A DNA stretch of 64,000 nt, taken from SABI01 sp963663665 (GTDB taxonomy: Bacteria > Spirochaetota > Spirochaetia > Sphaerochaetales > Sphaerochaetaceae). Location of the stretch: assembly GCA_963663665.2 (NCBI GenBank), contig CAXXKP010000001.1:1116001-1180000 (forward strand), given 5' to 3'. Positions 15,255-24,083 of the stretch are shown here, piece by piece. A program made the position numbers and the translations under genes. The number at the start of each line of letters is the position of its first letter. Position 1 is the first letter of the stretch. Below the pieces are notes generated by a model. That model had not been told where the DNA came from. It did no database searches and saw only the letters and a list, made by a program, of their open reading frames with translations.

Positions 15255-16547
15255 ATGAAAAAAATAGGTATATTATTCATGGCGGCTCTGTTAGTTACCC
15301 TCATGATGACCTCATTAGTCAGTTGTCAGAAAGAGGCTGAGAAATCAACCACAACCCCTTCAGCTGAAGTAAAAGAGACCCCAAAGGTAGCAACTGCAAC
15401 TAAGGGTTCGTATAAAGATGGAATCTATTTTGCAGTAGAAGACAGTTTTGCTTCAAGTGGATGGAAATATGCAGTCACTATAGAGGTGAAAAACGGATCC
15501 ATTGTGAATGCTGATTGGAATGGTGTCAACATTAGTAGTGGTGCACCTAAGAAGTCTGTTGACCAAGCCGGAAAGTATAATATGGTTAAATTTGGAAAGG
15601 CACAGGCTGAGTGGTACGAACAAGCAACTAGGGCAGAACAATACCTTGTTAAGACTCAAGATCCTACAGCAATTTCCTATAAGGACGCAGAAGGTCACAC
15701 TGATGATATTTCAGGTGTTTCTATCCATGTTACTGAGTTCTTCAACCTAGCTCAAAAAGCTCTTTCTCAAGAACCTGTTGGAAGAGGGAAGTATGCCGAT
15801 GGTGCCTATTACATGTTAGATAAAGAATTTGCTAGTTCTGGATGGAAAGAGTATGTCTCTCTTACTGTAATCAATGGTTATATTGTTGGTGTTAACTGGT
15901 CTGCTATTAACCGAACTGGCGATGATAAAAAATTATTTGATGCAGCTGGTAAATATGGTATGCAGGCGAAAGGTGGAGCTCAGGCTGAATGGTCAGTTCA
16001 AGCTACAGCTGCTGAAAATTATCTGATAAAGACGCAAGATCCTTCGGCTATCACATACACGGATAATGAAGGTCATACAGACGCAATCAGTGGAGTTTCT
16101 ATTCATGTGAATTCACTATTTAATTTAGTTGATGAAGCACTCAAGGCTGGCCCACAAGCAATCGGACCTTATACAGATGGTGGATACTATGCAATTCAAG
16201 ATTCTTTTGGTAGTAGTGGATGGAAAGAGTATGTTTCCTTATTTGTAGAAAACGGAAAGATTATTAGTGCATATTGGTCTGCATTAAATGAAGCTGGCGA
16301 TGATAAAAAGGCATATGATATGGCTGGTAAATATGGTATGAAGACAAAAGCTGGAGCCCAAGCTGAGTGGTATGAACAAGCTGCAAAAGTAGAACAACAC
16401 TTATTAGCAACTCAAGATGTTAGTGCTATTTCTTTCATTGATGATGAGGGGCATACTGATGACATCGCAGGAGTTTCTGTTCATGTGAATTCATTCTATG
16501 AATTAGCAGCTCAGGCGCTTAAAAATGGTGTAGTTGCATACAAATAA
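15255..16547 (+). CDS. Lipoprotein with three FMN-binding repeats (PplA-like)
   Basis: The 430-residue protein starts with a lipoprotein signal (MKKIGILFMAALLVTLMMTS, then LVSCQKE). Three tandem repeats of about 120 residues follow, roughly at 52-165, 177-290 and 302-420. Each opens with (Y/K)DG.Y and SSGWK and closes with a flavinylation-type motif: HTDDISGVSIHV, HTDAISGVSIHV, HTDDIAGVSVHV. These match the FMN_bind family, in which ApbE attaches FMN to the Ser/Thr of D-x-x-(S/G)-x-x-(S/T). The Listeria EET protein PplA has two such domains; this one has three. It would be an extracytoplasmic electron carrier holding up to three flavins. It has its own strong promoter and terminator. Confidence 0.9.
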   Translation: MKKIGILFMAALLVTLMMTSLVSCQKEAEKSTTTPSAEVKETPKVATATKGSYKDGIYFAVEDSFASSGWKYAVTIEVKNGSIVNADWNGVNISSGAPKKSVDQAGKYNMVKFGKAQAEWYEQATRAEQYLVKTQDPTAISYKDAEGHTDDISGVSIHVTEFFNLAQKALSQEPVGRGKYADGAYYMLDKEFASSGWKEYVSLTVINGYIVGVNWSAINRTGDDKKLFDAAGKYGMQAKGGAQAEWSVQATAAENYLIKTQDPSAITYTDNEGHTDAISGVSIHVNSLFNLVDEALKAGPQAIGPYTDGGYYAIQDSFGSSGWKEYVSLFVENGKIISAYWSALNEAGDDKKAYDMAGKYGMKTKAGAQAEWYEQAAKVEQHLLATQDVSAISFIDDEGHTDDIAGVSVHVNSFYELAAQALKNGVVAYK

Positions 16548-16571
16548 AGGAATTTATTACATATTCTTCAG

Positions 16572-16610
16572 GGTCTTTATCTCAACAGGGATAAGGACCT
16601 TTCTCTTTTT
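16572..16610 (+). terminator. Terminator of the FMN-binding lipoprotein gene
   Basis: GGTCTTTATC and GATAAGGACC form a 10-bp stem (one G-U) around eight bases, followed by TTTCTCTTTTT. It overlaps the 3' end of the converging AlkD-like gene. Confidence 0.8.
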
Positions 16611-17260
16611 AATGCATCAATACTTTCTTTTTCTACTATCCTGGATTCGCGAGCCTTTTGTAGTACTATTCGATGAGTTGCCTCATCAATCTCTGATTTC
16701 TTATACCAAGATATTACTGCTTCTGGGTTATGAGAGAGCATTGTGACGATTGCCCATCCTTTAGCCATAACAATCTCTTTCTCTACTCTGTGAACCAATT
16801 TTATGATAGAGAGGCTTCTTTTTACATCCTCTTTATTGTGGAAATAGGTGTTAAGCAACACGAGTGCAAATCTAACTCTATAAGAGTATGCTTCTTGGCT
16901 CTGTTTCTCAATAAAAGGGATGTAGAGTTCCTTATGTTTTTTAATGGTTTTTAAAGCACTACAAAAACTATCACATAAAGCCCAAGAGTCTACATATGGG
17001 AGAATAGAATCAATCAACTCGATTCTATTCTCTTCGTCTATTTTAGAGAGTGCAAGTATATGCAGTCGTATCATCCTTTGTTCTAGATACTTGTCGTCTT
17101 CAATTTCTAGAAAAAGATTATGAAAATCACTTCTTTTCGCAATCTCTTTGATGGAGAGCGCCCTAACACCAAAGAGAGGTAGCCCCTCTTTGATTGTAGG
17201 TTGGATTATGAGGCGATACTTTTCATCTTGTACACGTGTAAGATCCTCTATGAATTGCAT
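16577..17260 (-). CDS. DNA alkylation repair protein (AlkD-like HEAT repeat)
   Basis: The 227-residue helical protein matches the AlkD family of HEAT-like DNA glycosylases, which excise alkylated bases without base flipping. Visible family segments are FGVRALSIKEIAKR, VDSWALCDSFCSAL, SYRVRFALVLLNTYF and VMAKGWAIVTMLSH. It begins two bases after cysK and is probably cotranscribed. Because several AlkD homologues lack activity, the glycosylase role is family inference. Confidence 0.88.
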   Translation of the reverse strand: MQFIEDLTRVQDEKYRLIIQPTIKEGLPLFGVRALSIKEIAKRSDFHNLFLEIEDDKYLEQRMIRLHILALSKIDEENRIELIDSILPYVDSWALCDSFCSALKTIKKHKELYIPFIEKQSQEAYSYRVRFALVLLNTYFHNKEDVKRSLSIIKLVHRVEKEIVMAKGWAIVTMLSHNPEAVISWYKKSEIDEATHRIVLQKARESRIVEKESIDALKRERSLSLLR

Positions 17261-17262
17261 AT

Positions 17263-18204
17263 CTATTTATCATCAAATTGGAAAAGAGGTGTAGAAAGAT
17301 ATCTATCCCCATTATCAGGCAAAAGTGCAACAATACTTTTTCCTTTGAACTCTTCTCTCTTAGCTACATGTATTGCCGCCTTTAAGGCAGCACCACTAGA
17401 GATTCCTACAAGAATGCCTTCACTTACTGCAATCTCCTGAGCTATGGTAAAGGCATCTTCATTAGTGACTTTTATTATCTCATCATAAATAGCTGTGTTA
17501 AGAGTTTCAGGAACAAAGCCAGCGCCAATCCCTTGGATTTTATGTGGTCCTTTTTTCCCTTCGCTGAGAATAGGTGACCCTGATGGTTCTACCCCTATGA
17601 TTTTAATTGCTTTATTTTGTTCTTTTAGATATCGCCCGACACCACTTATTGTGCCACCAGTACCAATTCCTGCTACAAAGGCATCAACGTTTCCTTCGAT
17701 ATCGTTGTATAACTCAACAGCTGTTGAGTTATAATGAGCTTCTGGATTATGAGGATTAGTAAATTGACTTGGCATAAAGGAATTTGGAGTTGCCTCTATG
17801 AGTTCTTTCGCTTTATTGATTGCACCACTCATTCCATCTGATCCGGGAGTTAGAACAAGCTTCGCACCGTACCCTTTTAATAATGCTCTTCTTTCAGAAC
17901 TCATCGTATCTGGCATAGTGAGTATCAAATGATATCCTTTACTTGCAGCAACCATGGCAAGGCCAATTCCTGTATTTCCACTAGTAGATTCTATAATAGT
18001 TCCACCAGGAGAGATAAGTCCTTTCTTTTCAGCACCTTCAATCATTGCTATCGCAATTCGGTCTTTTACAGAACCTCCTGGATTGAGAGATTCTAGTTTA
18101 ATGATAAGGCGAGACTCTAATGAATAGAGTTTTTCTATTTTATGAAGTCTGATAAGGGGAGTGTTCCCAATTATTTGAGTAATATTGTCATATATATGTT
18201 CCAT
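17263..18204 (-). CDS. cysK: Cysteine synthase A (O-acetylserine sulfhydrylase)
   Basis: The 313-residue PLP enzyme converts O-acetylserine and sulfide to cysteine. The PLP lysine is in NPGGSVKDRIA, the substrate loop is STSGNTGIGLAMVAA, the phosphate-binding loop is GIGTGGTISGVGRYL, and the C-terminal SSGAALKAA contacts the pyridine nitrogen. Length is normal. AGAGGA precedes the ATG. A clear promoter lies at 18224-18252. No serine acetyltransferase gene is nearby. Confidence 0.96.
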   Translation of the reverse strand: MEHIYDNITQIIGNTPLIRLHKIEKLYSLESRLIIKLESLNPGGSVKDRIAIAMIEGAEKKGLISPGGTIIESTSGNTGIGLAMVAASKGYHLILTMPDTMSSERRALLKGYGAKLVLTPGSDGMSGAINKAKELIEATPNSFMPSQFTNPHNPEAHYNSTAVELYNDIEGNVDAFVAGIGTGGTISGVGRYLKEQNKAIKIIGVEPSGSPILSEGKKGPHKIQGIGAGFVPETLNTAIYDEIIKVTNEDAFTIAQEIAVSEGILVGISSGAALKAAIHVAKREEFKGKSIVALLPDNGDRYLSTPLFQFDDK

Positions 18205-18223
18205 GTTTGTCCTCTATCATAGA

Positions 18224-18252
18224 AACATAATGTCAAAATTGTAGATAGTCAA
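18224..18252 (-). promoter_or_regulatory. Promoter of cysK
   Basis: On the minus strand TTGACT (18247-18252), 17 bp, TATGTT (18224-18229), with a short leader ending in AGAGGA. Confidence 0.6.
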
Positions 18253-18259
18253 TCAAAGA

Positions 18260-18293
18260 AAATGGCTACCCTCTTTGCAAAGGATAGCCATTT
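18260..18293 (-). terminator. Terminator of the FKBP lipoprotein gene
   Basis: AAATGGCTACCCT and AGGATAGCCATTT pair over 13 positions (one G-U) around eight bases; on the minus strand TTCTTTG follows. It separates the FKBP gene from the cysK promoter. Confidence 0.8.
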
Positions 18294-18312
18294 CCGTATG
18301 TAATAATCTACA

Positions 18313-19380
18313 TTATTGTGCTGAAGTTTCTACGATCTCGTGTAACTCTACATCAAAAATCAAGAGTGTATTTGGTGGGATCATCTCATTACCAGCCTCT
18401 CCATATCCAAGGTTTGGATGTAGGAAAAAACGATAGTGGGAACCAACAGGCATTAATTTGACTCCTTCAATAAATCCTGGTATTAAGCTTCCAAGAGGGA
18501 ATGTAGAAGGTTCTCCTCTAGCATACGAGTTATCTCCTATTGTTCCATCTAAGAATGTTATTTGATAATCGACTACTACAGTATCTTCTACAGTAGGAGT
18601 GTTACCATCTCCTAATGTGACTACTTCATATTGAAGTCCACTATCTGTTGTTATAACGCCCTCTCTTTGGCCATTCTCTGCTAGGAAGGCTTCTGCTTCT
18701 ACTAGGTTGTTTTTAGCCATTTCAGTCATAATTCCCTCATATTGAGCATTCAATTTTGAAATATATGCGGAAAATAGTTGATCAATTTCTTCATCAGTTT
18801 TATTAAGTGGGATTTCAGCGTATGCGTCAGACACTCCATTATGGAAATCTTCTAGACTTACTATGATACCTTGGCTTTGGAGATTAAATTGAATAACATA
18901 ACCGTATCCATAACTAAAGAGGTAGCTCATAGAATAGCCATTCTCTTGGACACTATCAAATTCTTCTTGAGTAAGTGTCCCATCAACTACAGATTGGTAT
19001 TGTTCAAATGCCCCATTTATCTCTTCATCTGTGAAAAGAGGATCTTCACCATTAAAGAAATGAGTAGAACCAAGAATGAACGGTGCTAATTCAATCGTAA
19101 TATTTTGTTCGATGAGACCTTTTGTGAGTAAGTGGCCATATACATAAGAAAATTGTTGGTCAAGGTCTGTATCAAGTGGACTTGCTGGAAGAGCTTCACT
19201 AATAACAACCGCCTCTTGTTCCACCGGGGTTTCAATAACAGCAGGTTCAACAGTTTCAACTGTTGCAGGTGCTACTTCTTTAGTTATTGCTGCTTCACTC
19301 TCTTTCGTAGATGTTCCTGCGCATCCCGCTACCAACAGGATAAGAATGAGAGCGATAGATAATAGATAAAATTTTTTCAT
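18313..19380 (-). CDS. FKBP-type peptidyl-prolyl isomerase lipoprotein
   Basis: The start at 19380 (MKKFYLLSIALILILLVAGC) is chosen for the lipoprotein signal and AAGGAG upstream; 355 residues. Cys at about 20 would be lipidated. An acidic low-complexity linker leads to an N-terminal dimerisation domain of the FKBP_N type (QQFSYVYGHLLTKGL onward), a helical arm, and a C-terminal FKBP domain with VVDYQITFLDGT, PLGSLIPGFIEGVKLMPVG and HPNLGYGEAG. It would assist folding of exported proteins in the envelope, like FkpA/Mip. Monocistronic. Confidence 0.92.
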   Translation of the reverse strand: MKKFYLLSIALILILLVAGCAGTSTKESEAAITKEVAPATVETVEPAVIETPVEQEAVVISEALPASPLDTDLDQQFSYVYGHLLTKGLIEQNITIELAPFILGSTHFFNGEDPLFTDEEINGAFEQYQSVVDGTLTQEEFDSVQENGYSMSYLFSYGYGYVIQFNLQSQGIIVSLEDFHNGVSDAYAEIPLNKTDEEIDQLFSAYISKLNAQYEGIMTEMAKNNLVEAEAFLAENGQREGVITTDSGLQYEVVTLGDGNTPTVEDTVVVDYQITFLDGTIGDNSYARGEPSTFPLGSLIPGFIEGVKLMPVGSHYRFFLHPNLGYGEAGNEMIPPNTLLIFDVELHEIVETSAQ

Positions 19381-19512
19381 GAAAATAAACTCCTTAAGAA
19401 TCAAATATACTACTATTTTTTTAGTTTGTCTTAGTAGCATACTACCAAAGAAGAGAGATGGGTACCACCAAAAAATAAATTTTAGGTGAAGATTTACTCA
19501 TTTTAAGTAAAA

Positions 19513-20493
19513 TTAGTAGTTATGAAGAAATCGATCTATTTCTTTTTTACTTTCCATTATAATTCCGAGTAATAATGAAGAGAAAGATTCGTTTACTTCC
19601 ACTGGGGCAATCTCCTCAGCCACGTTCTTTTTGTTGGCTAAATATTCCCTTCTTTCCCCTTTCGATACACTGAATGTATTAAAATCCCAAAGGCTAACAT
19701 CAAAGGTTGATTCAAGTGATTCTTCAATGCTATTTTCTAGAAGAGGAAAAAAATCTATATTTGTAATCTTCTCTATATCATCTACACTAAGAGCAAACTC
19801 TTCTAAGGGTTTATTAGAACTTTTATTCTCTAGAATAAAACCTATTGCTTTAAAAACCGGTTCCTGATAATCCAAAATTACTTTAAAGTATGCATCCGGT
19901 ACCATTACATTGTGCAAACCAATAGTTTTATGAGAAATTCCTGGGTAGAAGATTGGGCCAGTGGCGATATATACTTCTTGATTTGTATATGCAAAATTGC
20001 GAACAACTGCCTCTAGGTCTGCCCAAATTCCTCTGTTAAAGGATGGCTCTTGAGGACTCATATTACTTAAGTAGAAGGTTTCACTCATTGAGAGAGCTGA
20101 CCAAGTGGCATCTGCTGCTGGTATAAGATGCCCTCGATCAAATCCGCTTTTTCTATAATCTTCTAAAGAAGCACTCTCTGTTTCGATAAGTGGGTCTCTC
20201 CTAAAATTATCATCCCGTTCAAAAAGTCCAAATAATTCATCTTTAGTGAGATGATATGCAACCCATTTTGCCCCCTCTATCTCTTCATTATATACAAGAG
20301 AATAACCAGTATGAATTGTCAGGGTATCTCCATCTGCAAGGAGAGGGATTTCAAGACCTGCAATGATATCTTCTCTATTTTTTTGATAGTAATAGGAAGA
20401 AACCGAAGGAGTTGTCAAATATAGCACGGTGTAGATTGCAAAGAGTAGGAGTAGCGAGACCCCAACTATTTTCTTTTTTGATTTATTTTTCAT
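19513..20493 (-). CDS. Secreted DNA/RNA non-specific endonuclease (NUC1 family)
   Basis: The 326-residue protein has an N-terminal membrane anchor or uncleaved signal (IVGVSLLLLFAIYTVLYL). It carries the beta-beta-alpha-metal catalytic core of Serratia-type nucleases: SGFDRGHLIPAADA with the catalytic His of DRGH, and SNMSPQEPSFNRGIWADLEA with the metal-binding Asn. The active site therefore faces outside the cytoplasm and may serve nucleic acid scavenging. Its start overlaps the CPBP protease gene by 11 bases, so they are coupled. Confidence 0.92.
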   Translation of the reverse strand: MKNKSKKKIVGVSLLLLFAIYTVLYLTTPSVSSYYYQKNREDIIAGLEIPLLADGDTLTIHTGYSLVYNEEIEGAKWVAYHLTKDELFGLFERDDNFRRDPLIETESASLEDYRKSGFDRGHLIPAADATWSALSMSETFYLSNMSPQEPSFNRGIWADLEAVVRNFAYTNQEVYIATGPIFYPGISHKTIGLHNVMVPDAYFKVILDYQEPVFKAIGFILENKSSNKPLEEFALSVDDIEKITNIDFFPLLENSIEESLESTFDVSLWDFNTFSVSKGERREYLANKKNVAEEIAPVEVNESFSSLLLGIIMESKKEIDRFLHNY

Positions 20494-21340
20494 TTCTCTT
20501 TTTTTTACACTGAGGTAGATTTAGAAGGATTATTGAACTCAGTGTGAGAAACAATAAGTCAATATAGATATTTGTTTTCTCAATGATAAAAAGTGGATGA
20601 CTGATGATTGATGAGTGTCTGTAATTCATGATTGTAGCGATATAGAAATTGTTCATAATATGTGCACCTAGGGCGACCTCAATTCCTTTGTATCGATACA
20701 CCATAAGGATAAAGAAAAATCCTGAGAGGAAATAATAGAGGAGAATAAGGAAATTCGAGATTTCCATCTTGAATTCAGAATTAAAGGTGTGGGCAAGAGT
20801 GAAAAAGATAGCAGATATAAATGCTACAATATATTTATTCATTCTTATAGTATTGAATGCTCGGTAGAAGAAAGACCTGAATAGGATCTCCTCACCTAAA
20901 GCTTGAATAGGACTACATAATAACGCACACATAAACATGAATAAATGAATCAATGGGTCATCAATATCATGAAATACGATCTTTGAATCTAATAGGACAA
21001 TATTGATAAAAGAATTTAGAATCATCACAATAAGATAAACGCCTAAACCTAGGGTAAATCCTTTATAATTGAATTGACTATGATCACTGATGAATGAGAG
21101 AAATGAAGATCTTGCTATGAATCTGATAAAAAGAATTAATATAATGAACAATAATAAAAAATTAGCGTGCTGAATCACATAAAGCAGAATAGGTGATGAG
21201 GCATGTAAAGAGGACCTCGTGACATACAGTAATTGTTGCGTGACATAATTTCCCCCTACAATCCAGAGCACCTGTATAGAGAAAAATGAAAGTATATACT
21301 GAGAGAGAGTAAGCTGAAAAGATGAAATTTTATCTTTCAT
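20483..21340 (-). CDS. CPBP-family intramembrane metalloprotease
   Basis: The start is set at 21340 (MKDKISSFQLTLSQYILSFF), giving 285 residues. Around eight hydrophobic segments are present. The conserved CPBP/Rce1 motifs are visible: GEEILFRSFFYRAF (EExxxR), FTLAHTF, and the third-motif His/Asn in LGAHIMNNF. No ribosome site precedes the ATG, and a TATACT box ends seven bases before it, so the mRNA may be leaderless. It is divergent from the addB-like gene across only 40 bases. Substrate unknown. Confidence 0.88.
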   Translation of the reverse strand: MKDKISSFQLTLSQYILSFFSIQVLWIVGGNYVTQQLLYVTRSSLHASSPILLYVIQHANFLLLFIILILFIRFIARSSFLSFISDHSQFNYKGFTLGLGVYLIVMILNSFINIVLLDSKIVFHDIDDPLIHLFMFMCALLCSPIQALGEEILFRSFFYRAFNTIRMNKYIVAFISAIFFTLAHTFNSEFKMEISNFLILLYYFLSGFFFILMVYRYKGIEVALGAHIMNNFYIATIMNYRHSSIISHPLFIIEKTNIYIDLLFLTLSSIILLNLPQCKKKRNEK

Positions 21341-21344
21341 GTAG

Positions 21345-21372
21345 TTGAGTATAACATAATTGATGGTATACT
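21345..21372 (+). promoter_or_regulatory. Promoter of addBA, leaderless start
   Basis: TTGAGT (21345-21350), 16 bp, TATACT (21367-21372). Only eight bases separate the -10 box from the ATG at 21381 and no ribosome site exists. Confidence 0.6.
21348..21353 (-). promoter_or_regulatory. -10 box of the CPBP protease gene
   Basis: The minus strand reads TATACT, ending seven bases before the ATG at 21340. The -35 region is weak. It overlaps the -35 box of the divergent addB promoter. Confidence 0.45.
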
Positions 21373-21380
21373 TACACAAT

Positions 21381-24083
21381 ATGAATCTTATAAATACAGC
21401 TGATGTGCGAGATGCTATTTTCGCTTCCTTTGATAATCCAAATACCTATTGTATTTTCCCAAACGAGAATATTAGAAGGTTTTGGATTGAGGATTATGCA
21501 TTAAAAAGTGAAAGAGGGGCTCTTGTTCTAAACAGAATACTTGCTTGGGATGTATTTTCCTCATGTTTTATGAAAATGGAAGGGAAGAACAAAGGCGATT
21601 ATACAACGCGGTATATCTTTTCTCAGCGACTCATTGAACATCATAGTGATGCTTTATCTTATTTCATACAACCAGATTTCCCTCATCTATCGAGCAACCT
21701 TATTTCTTCAATTGTTGTACTGATTGGAAGGTTAGCGAGTATTGCCAAACTGAAAATGGAAGATAATGAGAAATATCGCGTACTCCCTTTTTCCTACAAA
21801 AAAGATATTGAGTTTATTAGTTCAGAGTATAAGGCCTTTCTTGATGAAAGAGGATTATATGATACTGCTTTAATCGAAAAATGTGATTGTGAGGAAGAAA
21901 AATTCCTTACTTCCCATGTAGTAGTGTTCTTTCCAGATTTGTGTACTTCCTATAGTGAGATGGAACCTTTTGTTGAGAATCTTCCCTCGATTGAAATCAT
22001 TAGGGTGAGAAATGATGAGAAAGTTCCCTTACATCAATATGAAAATGAGAGGCTTGAGTTAGAGTCCACGTTCGTAAATGTGAAGAAACTATTGAATCAA
22101 GGTGTTCATATTGATGATATCGTCATTACTGTTGGAGATTTAAAGAGATTAAGAAGATATGTTGAACTAGAAGCAAATCTTCATCAGATCCCATTGCGTG
22201 TTGTGAGTGGAACCTCCATATTCGATTATAGTGTTGGGGCCATGTTCTTGGCATTTAAAGAAGTTTATCAATCAAATTTTGATACGAGTAATGTCAAAGA
22301 TTTGCTTCTTAATCCAGCATTTCCATGGAGAGAAAAAGGACTTCATAGAAATTTAGTAGAAAGAGCTTACACACTCCACATTCATCAAAGAACTCCTCTA
22401 CATGAAAGGAATGATTGGAAAATGAAGTTAGATACCTCCTATGGAGAGGATAAGAATCTTTTTCAATATGCAAATCGTCTGTTTGGAGTTATTTCCAAAA
22501 TGGTGACTTCCCGAAGTACTTCTCAGATATTCCAATCATTATCAATGCTTCAAAGTAATTTCTTCGAAGTAGATTATTTTGCATATGATGCAACATCCCC
22601 AATACAGAGTGTCGAAAATCAGTCTTATACGTTCTGTTTAGAACAACTTTCTTCTCTTTCTAATCAGCTTGATATATGTAAAACAGAACTTTCTACTTCG
22701 CTCTATTCTTTTTTTCTCACTTTATTACGGACTAAAAAGTTTAATCCTATTGGAAAAAAAGAGGGTGTTAAAGTGTATGATTGGCTTCATGGTGTAGGAA
22801 TTGTTCCCTCCTACCATTTCTTTATATCGTGCATTAGTGAAGTAGTTGATTCGCCAGCTGCCGCATTTCCTCTATTACCTTCCTCTACGATTGAAGATAG
22901 TAAAGGAGATATTCTTTTAGGTTATTATATGGTGAGTGGTGAGCATATTATCTATTCGTATTCACAAGGCGGACACACAAACACTGCAAATTTACCTCCA
23001 AGTCTCTTTGTAAGGTATTCACTTCTTGAAAAAGAGACCTCTTTTCCCCTTTCTTTGTTAGCGTTAGAGGAAACGGCTTGGGAAAGTGGTGGGAAACAAA
23101 GAGAAATTCTTTTTAGCAGGCAACAAGTACAAGGGTATAGATATGCATCTACCACATTCTTTTCTGAGAAAAAAATTGATGTAGCGGAGAAAGGGAAAAC
23201 ATTATCAATTTTCTCCTACCTAGAGAATAGTAACCACCTTATTCCTTTATCAAATTCTTCTTTAGAAGCGTTTGAAGAGTGTCCATTTAAGTATCTAGCT
23301 TCCAAAGTATTCAAGGTTGCACAAAAAGATTACGAAGAAGTCATTGTAGACCATGGTGAAATTGGGAATATCCAACATAAAATACTTGCCCGGTTTTTTG
23401 AGGAGATTGAGACTACATACCGTGCTTTTTCATCAAAATATATAGATGAGATGAAAGATATCCTTTCTAGAATAATTTATGAAGAGGTTAAAAGGTTGTA
23501 TAGGATAAGAGGTGAAAGCGACTACTATATTGTTCGTTATATTGAAAATCATTACTTAAATCCTCTGATTGGAATTATTAGTGAAGAATTAAAAATTTTT
23601 GATAATCATCACACATTACGAACCGAGCTTGATCTCTCGTACGAGGATACAGGGAAAGGATATCTGTTGAACGGAAGAATCGATCGCGTTGTTACTGTTC
23701 CTCTTGAGCATAAGAATCTTGTCGTAATAATTGACTATAAAAAGTCTAAAACCCCATCCAGAAACTCTTTTTCATTGAACAGTTCTTCAATTCCATCTTA
23801 CCAACTTCCTTTGTATGATCTATTGCTTCAAAGGAGTCCAACTTCTCCTGTTAATAGGGTAGACTCTGCCTATTACTATAATATTGGGTTGAAGAAGTAC
23901 GTACAGATTTTGAGCAATGACCAGGAAGAGCTCAAGGAATATCTCTGTAGCGTAAGTGAAATGGCTATTGTGAATATGGTATTTAATCTAAGAGAGGGAA
24001 TATTAGGTGCAACTCCTTCAACTAAATCGTGTTCTTATTGCGATTACAGACAACTTTGTAGAAGGAGATATTTCTTACCATGA
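21381..24083 (+). CDS. addB: AddB-like PD-(D/E)XK nuclease with Fe-S cysteines
   Basis: The start is set at 21381 (MNLINTADVRDAIFASFDNP, 900 residues) because two upstream candidates fall inside the promoter. Family marks are at the C-terminal end: LEAFEECPFKYLASKVF (first cluster Cys), the nuclease core GRIDRVV with IIDYKKSK, and CSYCDYRQLCRR (three more Cys), together the AddB-type iron-staple nuclease. The N-terminus has no Walker A motif; where AddB has a P-loop this reads YCIFPNENIRRFWIED. It would partner AddA in double-strand break resection. The stop overlaps the addA start as ATGA. Confidence 0.82.
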   Translation: MNLINTADVRDAIFASFDNPNTYCIFPNENIRRFWIEDYALKSERGALVLNRILAWDVFSSCFMKMEGKNKGDYTTRYIFSQRLIEHHSDALSYFIQPDFPHLSSNLISSIVVLIGRLASIAKLKMEDNEKYRVLPFSYKKDIEFISSEYKAFLDERGLYDTALIEKCDCEEEKFLTSHVVVFFPDLCTSYSEMEPFVENLPSIEIIRVRNDEKVPLHQYENERLELESTFVNVKKLLNQGVHIDDIVITVGDLKRLRRYVELEANLHQIPLRVVSGTSIFDYSVGAMFLAFKEVYQSNFDTSNVKDLLLNPAFPWREKGLHRNLVERAYTLHIHQRTPLHERNDWKMKLDTSYGEDKNLFQYANRLFGVISKMVTSRSTSQIFQSLSMLQSNFFEVDYFAYDATSPIQSVENQSYTFCLEQLSSLSNQLDICKTELSTSLYSFFLTLLRTKKFNPIGKKEGVKVYDWLHGVGIVPSYHFFISCISEVVDSPAAAFPLLPSSTIEDSKGDILLGYYMVSGEHIIYSYSQGGHTNTANLPPSLFVRYSLLEKETSFPLSLLALEETAWESGGKQREILFSRQQVQGYRYASTTFFSEKKIDVAEKGKTLSIFSYLENSNHLIPLSNSSLEAFEECPFKYLASKVFKVAQKDYEEVIVDHGEIGNIQHKILARFFEEIETTYRAFSSKYIDEMKDILSRIIYEEVKRLYRIRGESDYYIVRYIENHYLNPLIGIISEELKIFDNHHTLRTELDLSYEDTGKGYLLNGRIDRVVTVPLEHKNLVVIIDYKKSKTPSRNSFSLNSSSIPSYQLPLYDLLLQRSPTSPVNRVDSAYYYNIGLKKYVQILSNDQEELKEYLCSVSEMAIVNMVFNLREGILGATPSTKSCSYCDYRQLCRRRYFLP

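Noticed and set aside
19441..19512. TTTACT/AGTAAA repeat after the nuclease gene as a terminator
   Set aside because: Only six AT pairs and no U-tract.
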